Position numbers and translations under genes: made by a program
Origin: Streptomyces sp. NBC_00258
GTDB taxonomy: Bacteria > Actinomycetota > Actinomycetes > Streptomycetales > Streptomycetaceae
Reading direction: 5' to 3'
Length of the DNA: 64,000 nt
Assembly: GCF_036182465.1 (NCBI RefSeq)
Contig: NZ_CP108081.1
Location: 2,852,001-2,916,000, forward strand
Shown: piece by piece, positions 17,278 through 23,904 of the stretch
How the letters are laid out: every line of letters starts with the position of its first letter
How positions within the stretch are numbered: the stretch's first letter is position 1
Notes under the pieces: generated by a model
Database searches by the model: none
Told to the model about the DNA's origin: nothing
Seen by the model: the letters and a program-made list of their open reading frames with translations, nothing else

Positions 17278-18342
17278 ATGCCTCACATGACCGCATTCGC
17301 CAGGAACCAGTGGTACGTCGCCGCCTACGCCCATGAGGTGGGGCGGGAGTTGCTCGGCCGGACGATTCTCGGGGAGCCGCTCGTCTTCTACCGCACAGAG
17401 GACGACGGACGGCCCGTCGCCCTGCACGACCGCTGTGTGCACCGCCGCTACCCGCTCTCCGAGAGCGGGCTCGACGGCGACCGGATCGTCTGCGGTTACC
17501 ACGGCTTCACCTACGACACGACGGGTGCGTGCGTGTACGTGCCCGGTCAGAAGCGCGTCCCCCGCACCGCCCGCGTCGCCTCCTACCCCGTGGTCGAGCA
17601 GGACGCCCTGATCTGGGTGTGGATAGGCGACCCGGCCCTCGCCGACCCGGAGACCATTCCGCGGGCCAGGCACCTGGACTCCCCCGGCTGGGTCACCGTC
17701 AGCGGGATGGAGCCGATCGACGCCGACTACGGCCTCCTCGTCGACAACCTCCTCGACCTGTCCCACGAGACGTATCTGCACGGCGGTTACATCGGCACCC
17801 CCGAGGTCGCCGAGACGCCGATCACCACCGAGGTCGACGAGGGCGCCGGCATCGTGCGGGTCAGCCGGCACATGGACGACGCCGAGTGCCCGCCGTTCTA
17901 CGCCAAGTCGACCGGAATCAAGGGGCGGATCACCCGCTGGCAGGACATCGAGTACCACGCGCCGTGTCTGTATCTGCTGCACAGCCGGATCGCCCCGGTC
18001 GGCGTCGTGCCCGAGGCGGACGGCAGCGACCCGAACGGCTTCCACACGGAGATCACGTACGCCATCACACCGTCCGCCGACGGCAAGGTGTACGACTTCT
18101 GGATGGTCTCGCGCGACTGGGCGACCGACGACGACGAGGTCACCGAGTTCCTGCGGGGCAACAACCACACCGTCGTGATGCAGGACGTCGACGCGCTCAA
18201 CCTGCTGCAGAAGACGCTCGGCACGGAGCGGAACGGCTACCAGGAGCTGAGCATCAACATCGACACCGGTGGCCTGGCCGCCCGCCGTATCCTCGCCCGG
18301 CTGGTCGAGGAGGGCGAGAAGCCCATGGAGAAGGTCCAGTGA
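17278..18342 (+). CDS. vanA: vanillate O-demethylase oxygenase subunit (Rieske)
   Basis: From ATG 17278 the protein has 354 residues. A Rieske [2Fe-2S] domain lies in the first 110 residues, with ligands in CVHRRYP and CGYHGF. The catalytic domain has NLLDLSHETYLHGGYIGT, with the two mononuclear-iron His residues. The start MTAFARNQWYVAAYAHEVG and the tail are those of VanA-type Rieske monooxygenases. The enzyme demethylates vanillate to protocatechuate plus formaldehyde, or acts on a related methoxy- or chloro-aromatic acid. It forms an operon with a small protein and the VanB reductase, each overlapping by four bases. The pca-type gene at the left edge would use the protocatechuate. Confidence 0.87.
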   Translation: MPHMTAFARNQWYVAAYAHEVGRELLGRTILGEPLVFYRTEDDGRPVALHDRCVHRRYPLSESGLDGDRIVCGYHGFTYDTTGACVYVPGQKRVPRTARVASYPVVEQDALIWVWIGDPALADPETIPRARHLDSPGWVTVSGMEPIDADYGLLVDNLLDLSHETYLHGGYIGTPEVAETPITTEVDEGAGIVRVSRHMDDAECPPFYAKSTGIKGRITRWQDIEYHAPCLYLLHSRIAPVGVVPEADGSDPNGFHTEITYAITPSADGKVYDFWMVSRDWATDDDEVTEFLRGNNHTVVMQDVDALNLLQKTLGTERNGYQELSINIDTGGLAARRILARLVEEGEKPMEKVQ

Positions 18343-18545
18343 CCAGCCCGACCGGCGAGATCTACCGCATCGACTGGCTGCCGGGCACCGATGTGCTGCA
18401 CGGCACCTGTCACTGCGGGGCCGAGCACAGCGCCGAGGACCCGATCGAGATGTGGGAGTGGATGCTCGGCCACCCCGAAGGACACTCCCCGAGGGTCCCG
18501 CTCGACCCGCACGCCCCGCACGTCACTCAAGGAAACGGCTCATGA
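18339..18545 (+). CDS. 68-residue CxC-motif protein between vanA and vanB
   Basis: GTG 18339 overlaps the vanA stop as GTGA, and the stop at 18543-18545 overlaps the vanB ATG at 18542. Both overlaps are strong evidence that the gene is translated. The product has 68 residues with a CHCGAEH motif near residue 25, then an acidic and Trp-rich segment (DPIEMWEWMLGHPEGH). The CxC-x3-H cluster could bind a metal. Small proteins at this place are known in actinomycete vanillate operons, but I know of no function. It might assist the Rieske oxygenase, its cofactor loading, or electron transfer. Confidence 0.82.
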   Translation: MTSPTGEIYRIDWLPGTDVLHGTCHCGAEHSAEDPIEMWEWMLGHPEGHSPRVPLDPHAPHVTQGNGS

Positions 18546-19486
18546 CCTCGTACGAAGCCGAACTCGTCGTCGAGCGACGGGACTTGGCCGCCGAAGGCGT
18601 GCTCACCCTCACGCTGCGACATCCGCTGGGCGAGGAGCTGCCGGCCTGGGAGCCGGGCGCCCACATCGATGTGGTCCTGGGCCCGGACCTGGAGCGGCAG
18701 TACTCGCTGTGCGGCGATCCGGCCGACCGGCACTCCTGGCGCGTCGCGGTGCTGCGGGAACCCGATGGACGCGGCGGATCCGCCCATGTGCACGGGAAGT
18801 TGGAGGAGGGCGACAAGGTCCGAGTGCGCGGCCCGCGCAACCACTTCGCCCTCCAGCCCTCGCCGCGCTACCGCTTCGTCGCGGGCGGCATCGGGATCAC
18901 CCCGATCCTGCCGATGCTGGCCGAGGCCGAGGCGGCGGGCGCGGAGTGGACGCTGCTGTACGGCGGGCGTACGCGCAACTCCATAGCATTCATCGAGGAG
19001 TTGGGCCGGTACGGGGACAAGGTGCGCATCGCCCCGCAGGACGAGACCGGGCTGCTCGACCTCGCCGCCGAACTCGGCACTCCGCAGCCCGACACGCTCG
19101 TCTACTGCTGCGGTCCCGGGCCGCTCCTTGACGCCGTGGAGGAGCGGTGCGCGCAGTGGCCGAAGGGCTCACTGCACGTCGAGCGCTTCCAGCCCAAGGT
19201 CCAGGAGACGGGCGCGGACACGGAGTTCGAGGTGGTCCTGGAGCGTTCGGGCCACACGCTCACCGTCCCCGCGGACGTCTCCGTGCTCGACACCGTGCGG
19301 TCCGCCGGGGTCGAGGTGCTCTTCTCCTGCACCGAGGGCACCTGCGGGACCTGCGAGACGGACGTCCTCGAAGGCACCCCGGACCACCGGGACTCGGTGC
19401 TCACCGACGAGGAACGGGAGGCCGGCGAGACCATGCTCATCTGTGTGTCCCGGTGCCGCGGGAAGCGCCTCGTGCTCGACCTGTGA
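18542..19486 (+). CDS. vanB: vanillate O-demethylase reductase subunit (FMN, NADH, 2Fe-2S)
   Basis: The protein has 314 residues and belongs to the phthalate-dioxygenase-reductase family. The FMN-binding domain lies at 1-105 (RQYSLCGDP is the flavin motif). The NADH domain lies at 105-225 (VAGGIGITPILPM, and YCCGPGPLLDAV). The plant-type [2Fe-2S] domain lies at 230-314 with ligands in CTEGTCGTCETDV and a fourth Cys in LICVSRC. It passes electrons from NADH to VanA. It starts one base before the end of the small gene. The operon ends here, followed by an inverted-repeat element. Confidence 0.9.
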   Translation: MTSYEAELVVERRDLAAEGVLTLTLRHPLGEELPAWEPGAHIDVVLGPDLERQYSLCGDPADRHSWRVAVLREPDGRGGSAHVHGKLEEGDKVRVRGPRNHFALQPSPRYRFVAGGIGITPILPMLAEAEAAGAEWTLLYGGRTRNSIAFIEELGRYGDKVRIAPQDETGLLDLAAELGTPQPDTLVYCCGPGPLLDAVEERCAQWPKGSLHVERFQPKVQETGADTEFEVVLERSGHTLTVPADVSVLDTVRSAGVEVLFSCTEGTCGTCETDVLEGTPDHRDSVLTDEEREAGETMLICVSRCRGKRLVLDL

Positions 19487-19492
19487 CACTTG

Positions 19493-19600
19493 AGGGTCTG
19501 TCCGGCGGATCAGGCCGGAGACGCGGGGTCTGGTGGCACGCACACCCGCGGCTACCGGGAGCCGTGATTTTCCTCCGGCCTGATCCGCCGGACAGACCCT
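19493..19600. repeat. 108-bp inverted-repeat element (MITE-like)
   Basis: Bases 19493-19519 (starting AGGGTCTGTCCGGCGG) and 19574-19600 (ending CCGCCGGACAGACCCT) are perfect 27-bp inverted repeats around a 54-bp core. The right arm codes the last residues of the IclR protein (GSVRRIRPE) and the core supplies its stop codon, so the element has replaced the original C-terminal end. It could also act as a terminator between the convergent genes. I recall similar GTCTGTCCGGCGGATC ends scattered in Streptomyces genomes near transposases, but no transposase is present here. Confidence 0.7.
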
Positions 19601-20361
19601 AGGTCCGCCTCGATCCGGGCGACCGTGGCCAGCAGATGCGGCAGCAGGTCACGGCGTACGGAGTCGACGGAGTTGCGGCTGGCGTGCACGGGGATGTTGA
19701 CCGCCGCCACCACCTCGCCGTCCCGGTCCCGCACCGGGACGGCGACCGAGCGCAGCCCCTCCTCCAGCTCCTGGTCGACGATCGCGTACCCCTGACGGCG
19801 GACCCGGCGCAGTTCGGTGCGCAGCAGGCCGGCCGAGACGATCGTGCGGCCCGTCAGAGCGCGCAGGTCCGCGCGGACGAGCCGGGCGTCGATGTCCTCG
19901 TCGGGCAGCTGGGCGAGCAACACCCGGCCCACGGACGTCACATGGGCCGGGAAGCGGGTGCCGACCGTGATCGTCGCGGTCATGATGCGGTGCGTGGGCA
20001 CCCGTGCCACGTACACGACGTCGTCGCCGTCGAGGACGCACAGGGACGACGACTCCCTTATCTGCGCGACGAGTTGCTCCAAATGCGGCTCGGCGATCTC
20101 CGGCAGGGTGAAACTGGACAGGTACGAGTAGCCGAGTTCCAGGACGCGCGGGGTGAGCCGGAACATCCGCCCGTCCGTCGCCACGTATCCCAGGTCGAAG
20201 AGCGTCAGCAGGAAGCGGCGGGCCGCCGCTCGGGTGAGGTCGGTGAGCCGCGCCACCTCGCTGAGCGTCAGTTCCGGATGCTCGGCGTCGAAGGCGCGGA
20301 TGACCGCGAGGCCGCGCTCGAAGGAACGGACGAAGTGCGGTTCGCGGGCTCCAGCAGGCAT
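19552..20361 (-). CDS. IclR-family transcriptional regulator (PcaR/PobR type)
   Basis: From ATG 20361 the protein has 269 residues. GTGGAGG lies at a proper distance, and the adjacent ATG 20364 is the alternative. The HTH is at about 8-70 (FVRSFERGLAVIRAFDAEHPELTLSEVARLTDLTRAAARRFLLTL in two helices). The IclR effector domain follows, with RDRDGEVVAAVNIPVHASR. The first motif is that of the PcaR/PobR/PcaU regulators, which sense aromatic acids such as protocatechuate. The last ten or so residues come from the inverted-repeat element. It is divergent from the ABC importer and convergent with van, so it probably controls both. Confidence 0.9.
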   Translation of the reverse strand: MPAGAREPHFVRSFERGLAVIRAFDAEHPELTLSEVARLTDLTRAAARRFLLTLFDLGYVATDGRMFRLTPRVLELGYSYLSSFTLPEIAEPHLEQLVAQIRESSSLCVLDGDDVVYVARVPTHRIMTATITVGTRFPAHVTSVGRVLLAQLPDEDIDARLVRADLRALTGRTIVSAGLLRTELRRVRRQGYAIVDQELEEGLRSVAVPVRDRDGEVVAAVNIPVHASRNSVDSVRRDLLPHLLATVARIEADLGSVRRIRPEENHGSR

Positions 20362-20386
20362 CATCGCCTCCACGGGACGCACGGGG

Positions 20387-20401
20387 GTGCGCACTGCGCA
20401 C
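20387..20401. promoter_or_regulatory. IclR operator candidate 1
   Basis: GTGCGCACTGCGCAC is a 7+1+7 perfect palindrome lying 26 bp before the IclR start. Its half-site matches the second palindrome 93 bp away near the importer start. Spaced GTGCG/CGCAC sites fit autoregulation. Confidence 0.55.
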
Positions 20402-20493
20402 GCTAGGAGCACGCTTCGGCAACTGTCAACGACCTTGCGTGTCAAGAGCATTGACCCACTCCCGGCGACGTTCTACGTTCCCGCTGAGCACTT

Positions 20494-20512
20494 CTGTGCG
20501 GTCTGCGCACAG
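20494..20512. promoter_or_regulatory. IclR operator candidate 2
   Basis: CTGTGCGGTCTGCGCACAG has 7-bp perfect arms (CTGTGCG/CGCACAG) around five bases, 33 bp before the binding-protein start. It shares the TGCG/CGCA half-site with the 20387-20401 palindrome, which suggests one regulator acting on both divergent promoters. Confidence 0.55.
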
Positions 20513-20544
20513 CCTGTCGAGGAACTGTCCCAGTAGGGGGAGTC

Positions 20545-21516
20545 ATGCGTCGTCTGCTCATCGGCCTCGCGGCCGGCGCCGTGTTCGTCGCCGCGACAGC
20601 CTGCGGTTCGTCCGACTCCTCCGGGTCGGACGACGACAAGGCGTCCGGCGGTGGTACCACCACGATCAAGGCCGGCGTCATCCCCATCATCGACGTCGCC
20701 CCCCTGTACCTGGGCCAGTCGAAGGGCTTCTATAGCAAACGCGGCATCAAGCTGTCGCTGACGAGCGCGCAGGGCGGCGCGGCGATCGTGCCCGGTGTCG
20801 TCTCCGGCCAGTTCGACTTCGGCTTCAGCAACATGACGTCCCTGCTGGTCGCCCAGTCCAAGAACGTGCCGGTCAAGGCCGTGGCGAACGGTGTCGCGTC
20901 CACCGGCAAGCAGGGGGCCGACTTCGCGGAGCTCGCCGTGAAGAAGGGCAGCCCCCTCAAGTCCGCCAAGGACGTGGAGGGCAAGAAGGTCGCCGCCAAC
21001 ACGCTCAACAACATCTGTGACACCTCGGTCAAGGAGTCGGTCCGCAAGGACGGCGGCGATCCGTCCAAGGTCGAGTTCGTGGAGATGCCCTTCGACCAGA
21101 TGCCGGCCGCGCTCGCGAACGGCCAGGTGGACGCGGCCTGTGTCGTGGAACCCGCGCTCGCCACCATCAAGTCCCAGGGCGGCACCAGCATCGCGTCGCT
21201 CTTCGTCGACGTGTCGCCCGACCTCACCGTGGCCATGTACTTCACCTCCCAGCAGTACGCCCAGAAGAACCCGGAGATGGTGAAGAAGTTCCAGGAGGCG
21301 ACCGCCGAGTCCCTCGCGTACGCCGACAGCCACCCGGACGAGGCCCGCGAGATCATCGCCACGTACACGAAGATCCCGAAGAACCTGCTGGAGACGCTGA
21401 CCCTGCCCCGGTGGCCGGCCGAGCCGAACCGCGCCTCCATCGAGCGGCTGTCCGAACTGGGCGTGCAGGACGGTCTGTTCGCCAAGGCCCCGGACCTGGA
21501 CAAGCTGCTGCCGTGA
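20545..21516 (+). CDS. ABC transporter substrate-binding lipoprotein (nitrate/sulfonate/taurine type)
   Basis: The protein has 323 residues. A lipoprotein signal ends in AATACG (lipobox Cys about residue 20). The mature chain starts with a Gly/Ser/Asp-rich spacer and then IKAGVIPIIDVAPLYLGQSKGFYSKRGI, the NMT1/ThiY/SsuA-like start. QPxxx-type ligand loops follow (VPGVVSGQFDFGFSN). It hands its ligand to the two permeases directly downstream. In context with vanAB and an IclR regulator, the ligand is likely an aromatic acid (phthalate- or vanillate-like) rather than taurine. The stop overlaps the permease GTG. Confidence 0.88.
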   Translation: MRRLLIGLAAGAVFVAATACGSSDSSGSDDDKASGGGTTTIKAGVIPIIDVAPLYLGQSKGFYSKRGIKLSLTSAQGGAAIVPGVVSGQFDFGFSNMTSLLVAQSKNVPVKAVANGVASTGKQGADFAELAVKKGSPLKSAKDVEGKKVAANTLNNICDTSVKESVRKDGGDPSKVEFVEMPFDQMPAALANGQVDAACVVEPALATIKSQGGTSIASLFVDVSPDLTVAMYFTSQQYAQKNPEMVKKFQEATAESLAYADSHPDEAREIIATYTKIPKNLLETLTLPRWPAEPNRASIERLSELGVQDGLFAKAPDLDKLLP

Positions 21517-22286
21517 GGGGCACCAACGCCGTCCTGGGCACGGCCGGGCTCGCGGCCTTCCTCGCACTGGGCGAGGCGGCGCCGCGGCTCGGCCTCGTCA
21601 AGGACGAGTACTTCCCGCCGACCAGCCGCATCGCCGACGCGCTCGCGACGGAGCTTGCCGACGAGGCGTTCTGGACCGCGCTCGGGGACACGCTCACCGG
21701 CTGGGCGCTCGGGCTCACGATCGCGGTGACCGCCGGAATCCTGGCGGGAGTTCTGATCTCGGTCACGCCCTACCTTCGCGAGGCGACGGCCTCGACGATC
21801 GAGTTCCTGCGCCCGATCCCCTCCGTCGCCCTGATCCCGCTCGCGGTGCTGCTGTTCGGCACCGATCTGCGCTCGGTCCTGCTCCTCGTCGTCTACGCGT
21901 CCTTCTGGCAGGTCCTGATCCAGGTCATGTACGGCGTCCGGGACGTCGACCCGGTCGCCGAGGAGACGGCCCGCTCCTACGGCCTCGGCACCTGGGCGCG
22001 GATCCGGCACGTGCTCTGGCCCTCGGCCCTCCCGTACGTCATGACGGGCGTGCGGCTGGCTGCCACGGTGGCGTTGATCCTCGCCGTTACCGCTGAACTC
22101 GTCATCGGGGCACCGGGGTTGGGCGCGCGCATCGCCGTCGCCCAGACCTCGCAGGCGGTGCCGGAGATGTACGCGCTGGTGGTGGTCACCGGGCTGCTCG
22201 GGCTGCTGATCAACGTGGGCGCGCGGACGGTCGAGCGGCGGGCGCTGGCCTGGCACCAGTCGGTGCGCGGGGAGGTGGCGGTGTGA
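21513..22286 (+). CDS. ABC transporter permease (BPD type) 1
   Basis: GTG 21513 overlaps the binding-protein stop (GTGA), giving 257 residues. Six membrane helices and the permease loop EETARSYGLGTWARIRHVLWPSALPYVMTG, read as the EAA motif, identify an SsuC/TauC-type inner-membrane component. It pairs with the next gene as a heterodimer, as in importers with two different permeases. Confidence 0.88.
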   Translation: MRGTNAVLGTAGLAAFLALGEAAPRLGLVKDEYFPPTSRIADALATELADEAFWTALGDTLTGWALGLTIAVTAGILAGVLISVTPYLREATASTIEFLRPIPSVALIPLAVLLFGTDLRSVLLLVVYASFWQVLIQVMYGVRDVDPVAEETARSYGLGTWARIRHVLWPSALPYVMTGVRLAATVALILAVTAELVIGAPGLGARIAVAQTSQAVPEMYALVVVTGLLGLLINVGARTVERRALAWHQSVRGEVAV

Positions 22287-23062
22287 GGGGCGTCCTGCTT
22301 CGGGTGTTCTTCGTCGTCGCGCTGCCCACTCTGCTGGTCGCGGTCTGGTGGGTCGCCTCGGACGACAACACCGACATCTACTGGCCGTCTCTGCGCACGA
22401 TCCTCAGCACGTTCCCGGACGTGTGGACGGGCGAGCGGTGGCGCGGGGACGTGCTGCCCAGCGTGCTGCGGCTGAGCGCCGGCTACGCGTGCGCGGCCGT
22501 CGCGGGCGTGGCGCTGGGCACGGTCATCGGCTCGTACCGCCGGGTGCGGGCCGTGTGCGAGCCGGTCCTGGAGTTCCTGCGCGCGGTGCCGCCACCGGTG
22601 CTCGTGCCGGTCATCATGCTGTTCGCGGGCATCGGCGACACGATGAAGATCGCCGTCATCGCGAGCGGCTGTGTCTGGCCGATCCTGCTCAACACCGTGG
22701 AGGGCGTCCGTGCGGTCGACTCCGTGATGTCGGAGACGGCCCGCTCGTACGGCATCACGGGCGTCGCGCGGCTGCGGCACGTGGTGCTGCGCTCGGCGAG
22801 CCCGCAGATCTTCGCGGGGCTGCGGCAGGCCCTGTCCATCGGCATCATCCTGATGGTCATCAGCGAGATGTTCGCCGCGAGCAACGGGCTCGGCTTCACC
22901 ATCGTCCAGTTCCAGCGCGGCTTCGCCATCCCCGACATGTGGACCGGGATCCTGCTGCTCGGGCTGCTCGGTTTTGTGCTGTCGGTTCTCTTCCGGCTGG
23001 TCGAGCGGCGGGTGCTCGGCTGGTACCACGGTCTGCGCGATGTCTCCCGGCGGTCGTCGTGA
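22283..23062 (+). CDS. ABC transporter permease (BPD type) 2
   Basis: The protein has 259 residues from GTG 22283, overlapping the previous stop by four bases. It has the same layout as permease 1, with the EAA loop SETARSYGITGVARLRHVVL. The two permeases are distinct enough to form a heterodimer. It lies immediately before the ATPase gene. Confidence 0.88.
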   Translation: MRGVLLRVFFVVALPTLLVAVWWVASDDNTDIYWPSLRTILSTFPDVWTGERWRGDVLPSVLRLSAGYACAAVAGVALGTVIGSYRRVRAVCEPVLEFLRAVPPPVLVPVIMLFAGIGDTMKIAVIASGCVWPILLNTVEGVRAVDSVMSETARSYGITGVARLRHVVLRSASPQIFAGLRQALSIGIILMVISEMFAASNGLGFTIVQFQRGFAIPDMWTGILLLGLLGFVLSVLFRLVERRVLGWYHGLRDVSRRSS

Positions 23063-23082
23063 ACCTCTCGAAAGGGCGCTCC

Positions 23083-23904
23083 ATGCTCGACGTACGCGGC
23101 CTCCAGAAGGTCTACGAGGGATCGGGCCGCCGCGTGGAGGCGGTACGCGACCTCACCTTCACGGTCGAGGCCGGCGAACTGGTGTGTCTCGTCGGCCCGT
23201 CGGGCTGCGGCAAGACGACACTGCTGAAGTGCGTGGGCGGACTGCTGACGCCCACAGCCGGTGACGTGCTCCTCGGAGGTGAGCGGGTGACCGGGCCGCC
23301 GCCCGGAATGGCCGTCGTCTTCCAGGAGTACGGGCGCAGTCTCTTCCCCTGGATGCGGGTCCGGGAGAACGTCGAACTCCCCCTCAAGCAGAAGAAGTTG
23401 TCGAGCACGAGGCGCCGCGAACTGGTCGCCGACGCGCTGGAGTCGGTCGGTCTCACCGACGCGGCGGGAGCGTACCCGTGGCAGCTGTCGGGCGGCATGC
23501 AGCAGCGGGTGGCGATCGCCCGCGCGCTCGCGTACGAGCCGGATGTGCTGCTCATGGACGAGCCGTTCGCGGCGGTGGACGCGCAGACCCGTGCCGAACT
23601 GGAGGACCTGGTCCGTGGGTTGTGGCGGCAGCGGGGCATCACGATCCTCTTCGTGACGCACGACATCGACGAGGCGGTGTACCTCGGCGAGCGGGTGCTG
23701 ATCCTGTCCTCCTCCCCGACCGTCGTCCAGGAGCAGCTGAAGATCGATCTCCCGGTCGAGCGCGACCAGTTGCACACCCGGGTGGCACCGCGCTTCGCCG
23801 AACTGCGGACCCATGTGTACGAGCAGATCCAGGCGGCGAAGCGCGGTGCACCGGTCGACCGTGTGGTGAAGGACGTCAGTTCAGATACGCCTCCACTTCA
23901 CTGA
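23083..23904 (+). CDS. ABC transporter ATP-binding protein (SsuB/TauB type)
   Basis: From ATG 23083, with GAAAGGG upstream, the protein has 273 residues. GTG 23059, overlapping the previous stop, is an alternative. Walker A is GPSGCGKTT, the signature is LSGGMQQRVAIARALA, and Walker B is VLLMDEPFAAVDAQTR, followed by the His-switch FVTHDIDEAV. It energises the importer of the two permeases and the lipoprotein. Its last 29 bases overlap the convergent glucanase-like gene, an unusual tail-to-tail overlap. Confidence 0.92.
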   Translation: MLDVRGLQKVYEGSGRRVEAVRDLTFTVEAGELVCLVGPSGCGKTTLLKCVGGLLTPTAGDVLLGGERVTGPPPGMAVVFQEYGRSLFPWMRVRENVELPLKQKKLSSTRRRELVADALESVGLTDAAGAYPWQLSGGMQQRVAIARALAYEPDVLLMDEPFAAVDAQTRAELEDLVRGLWRQRGITILFVTHDIDEAVYLGERVLILSSSPTVVQEQLKIDLPVERDQLHTRVAPRFAELRTHVYEQIQAAKRGAPVDRVVKDVSSDTPPLH

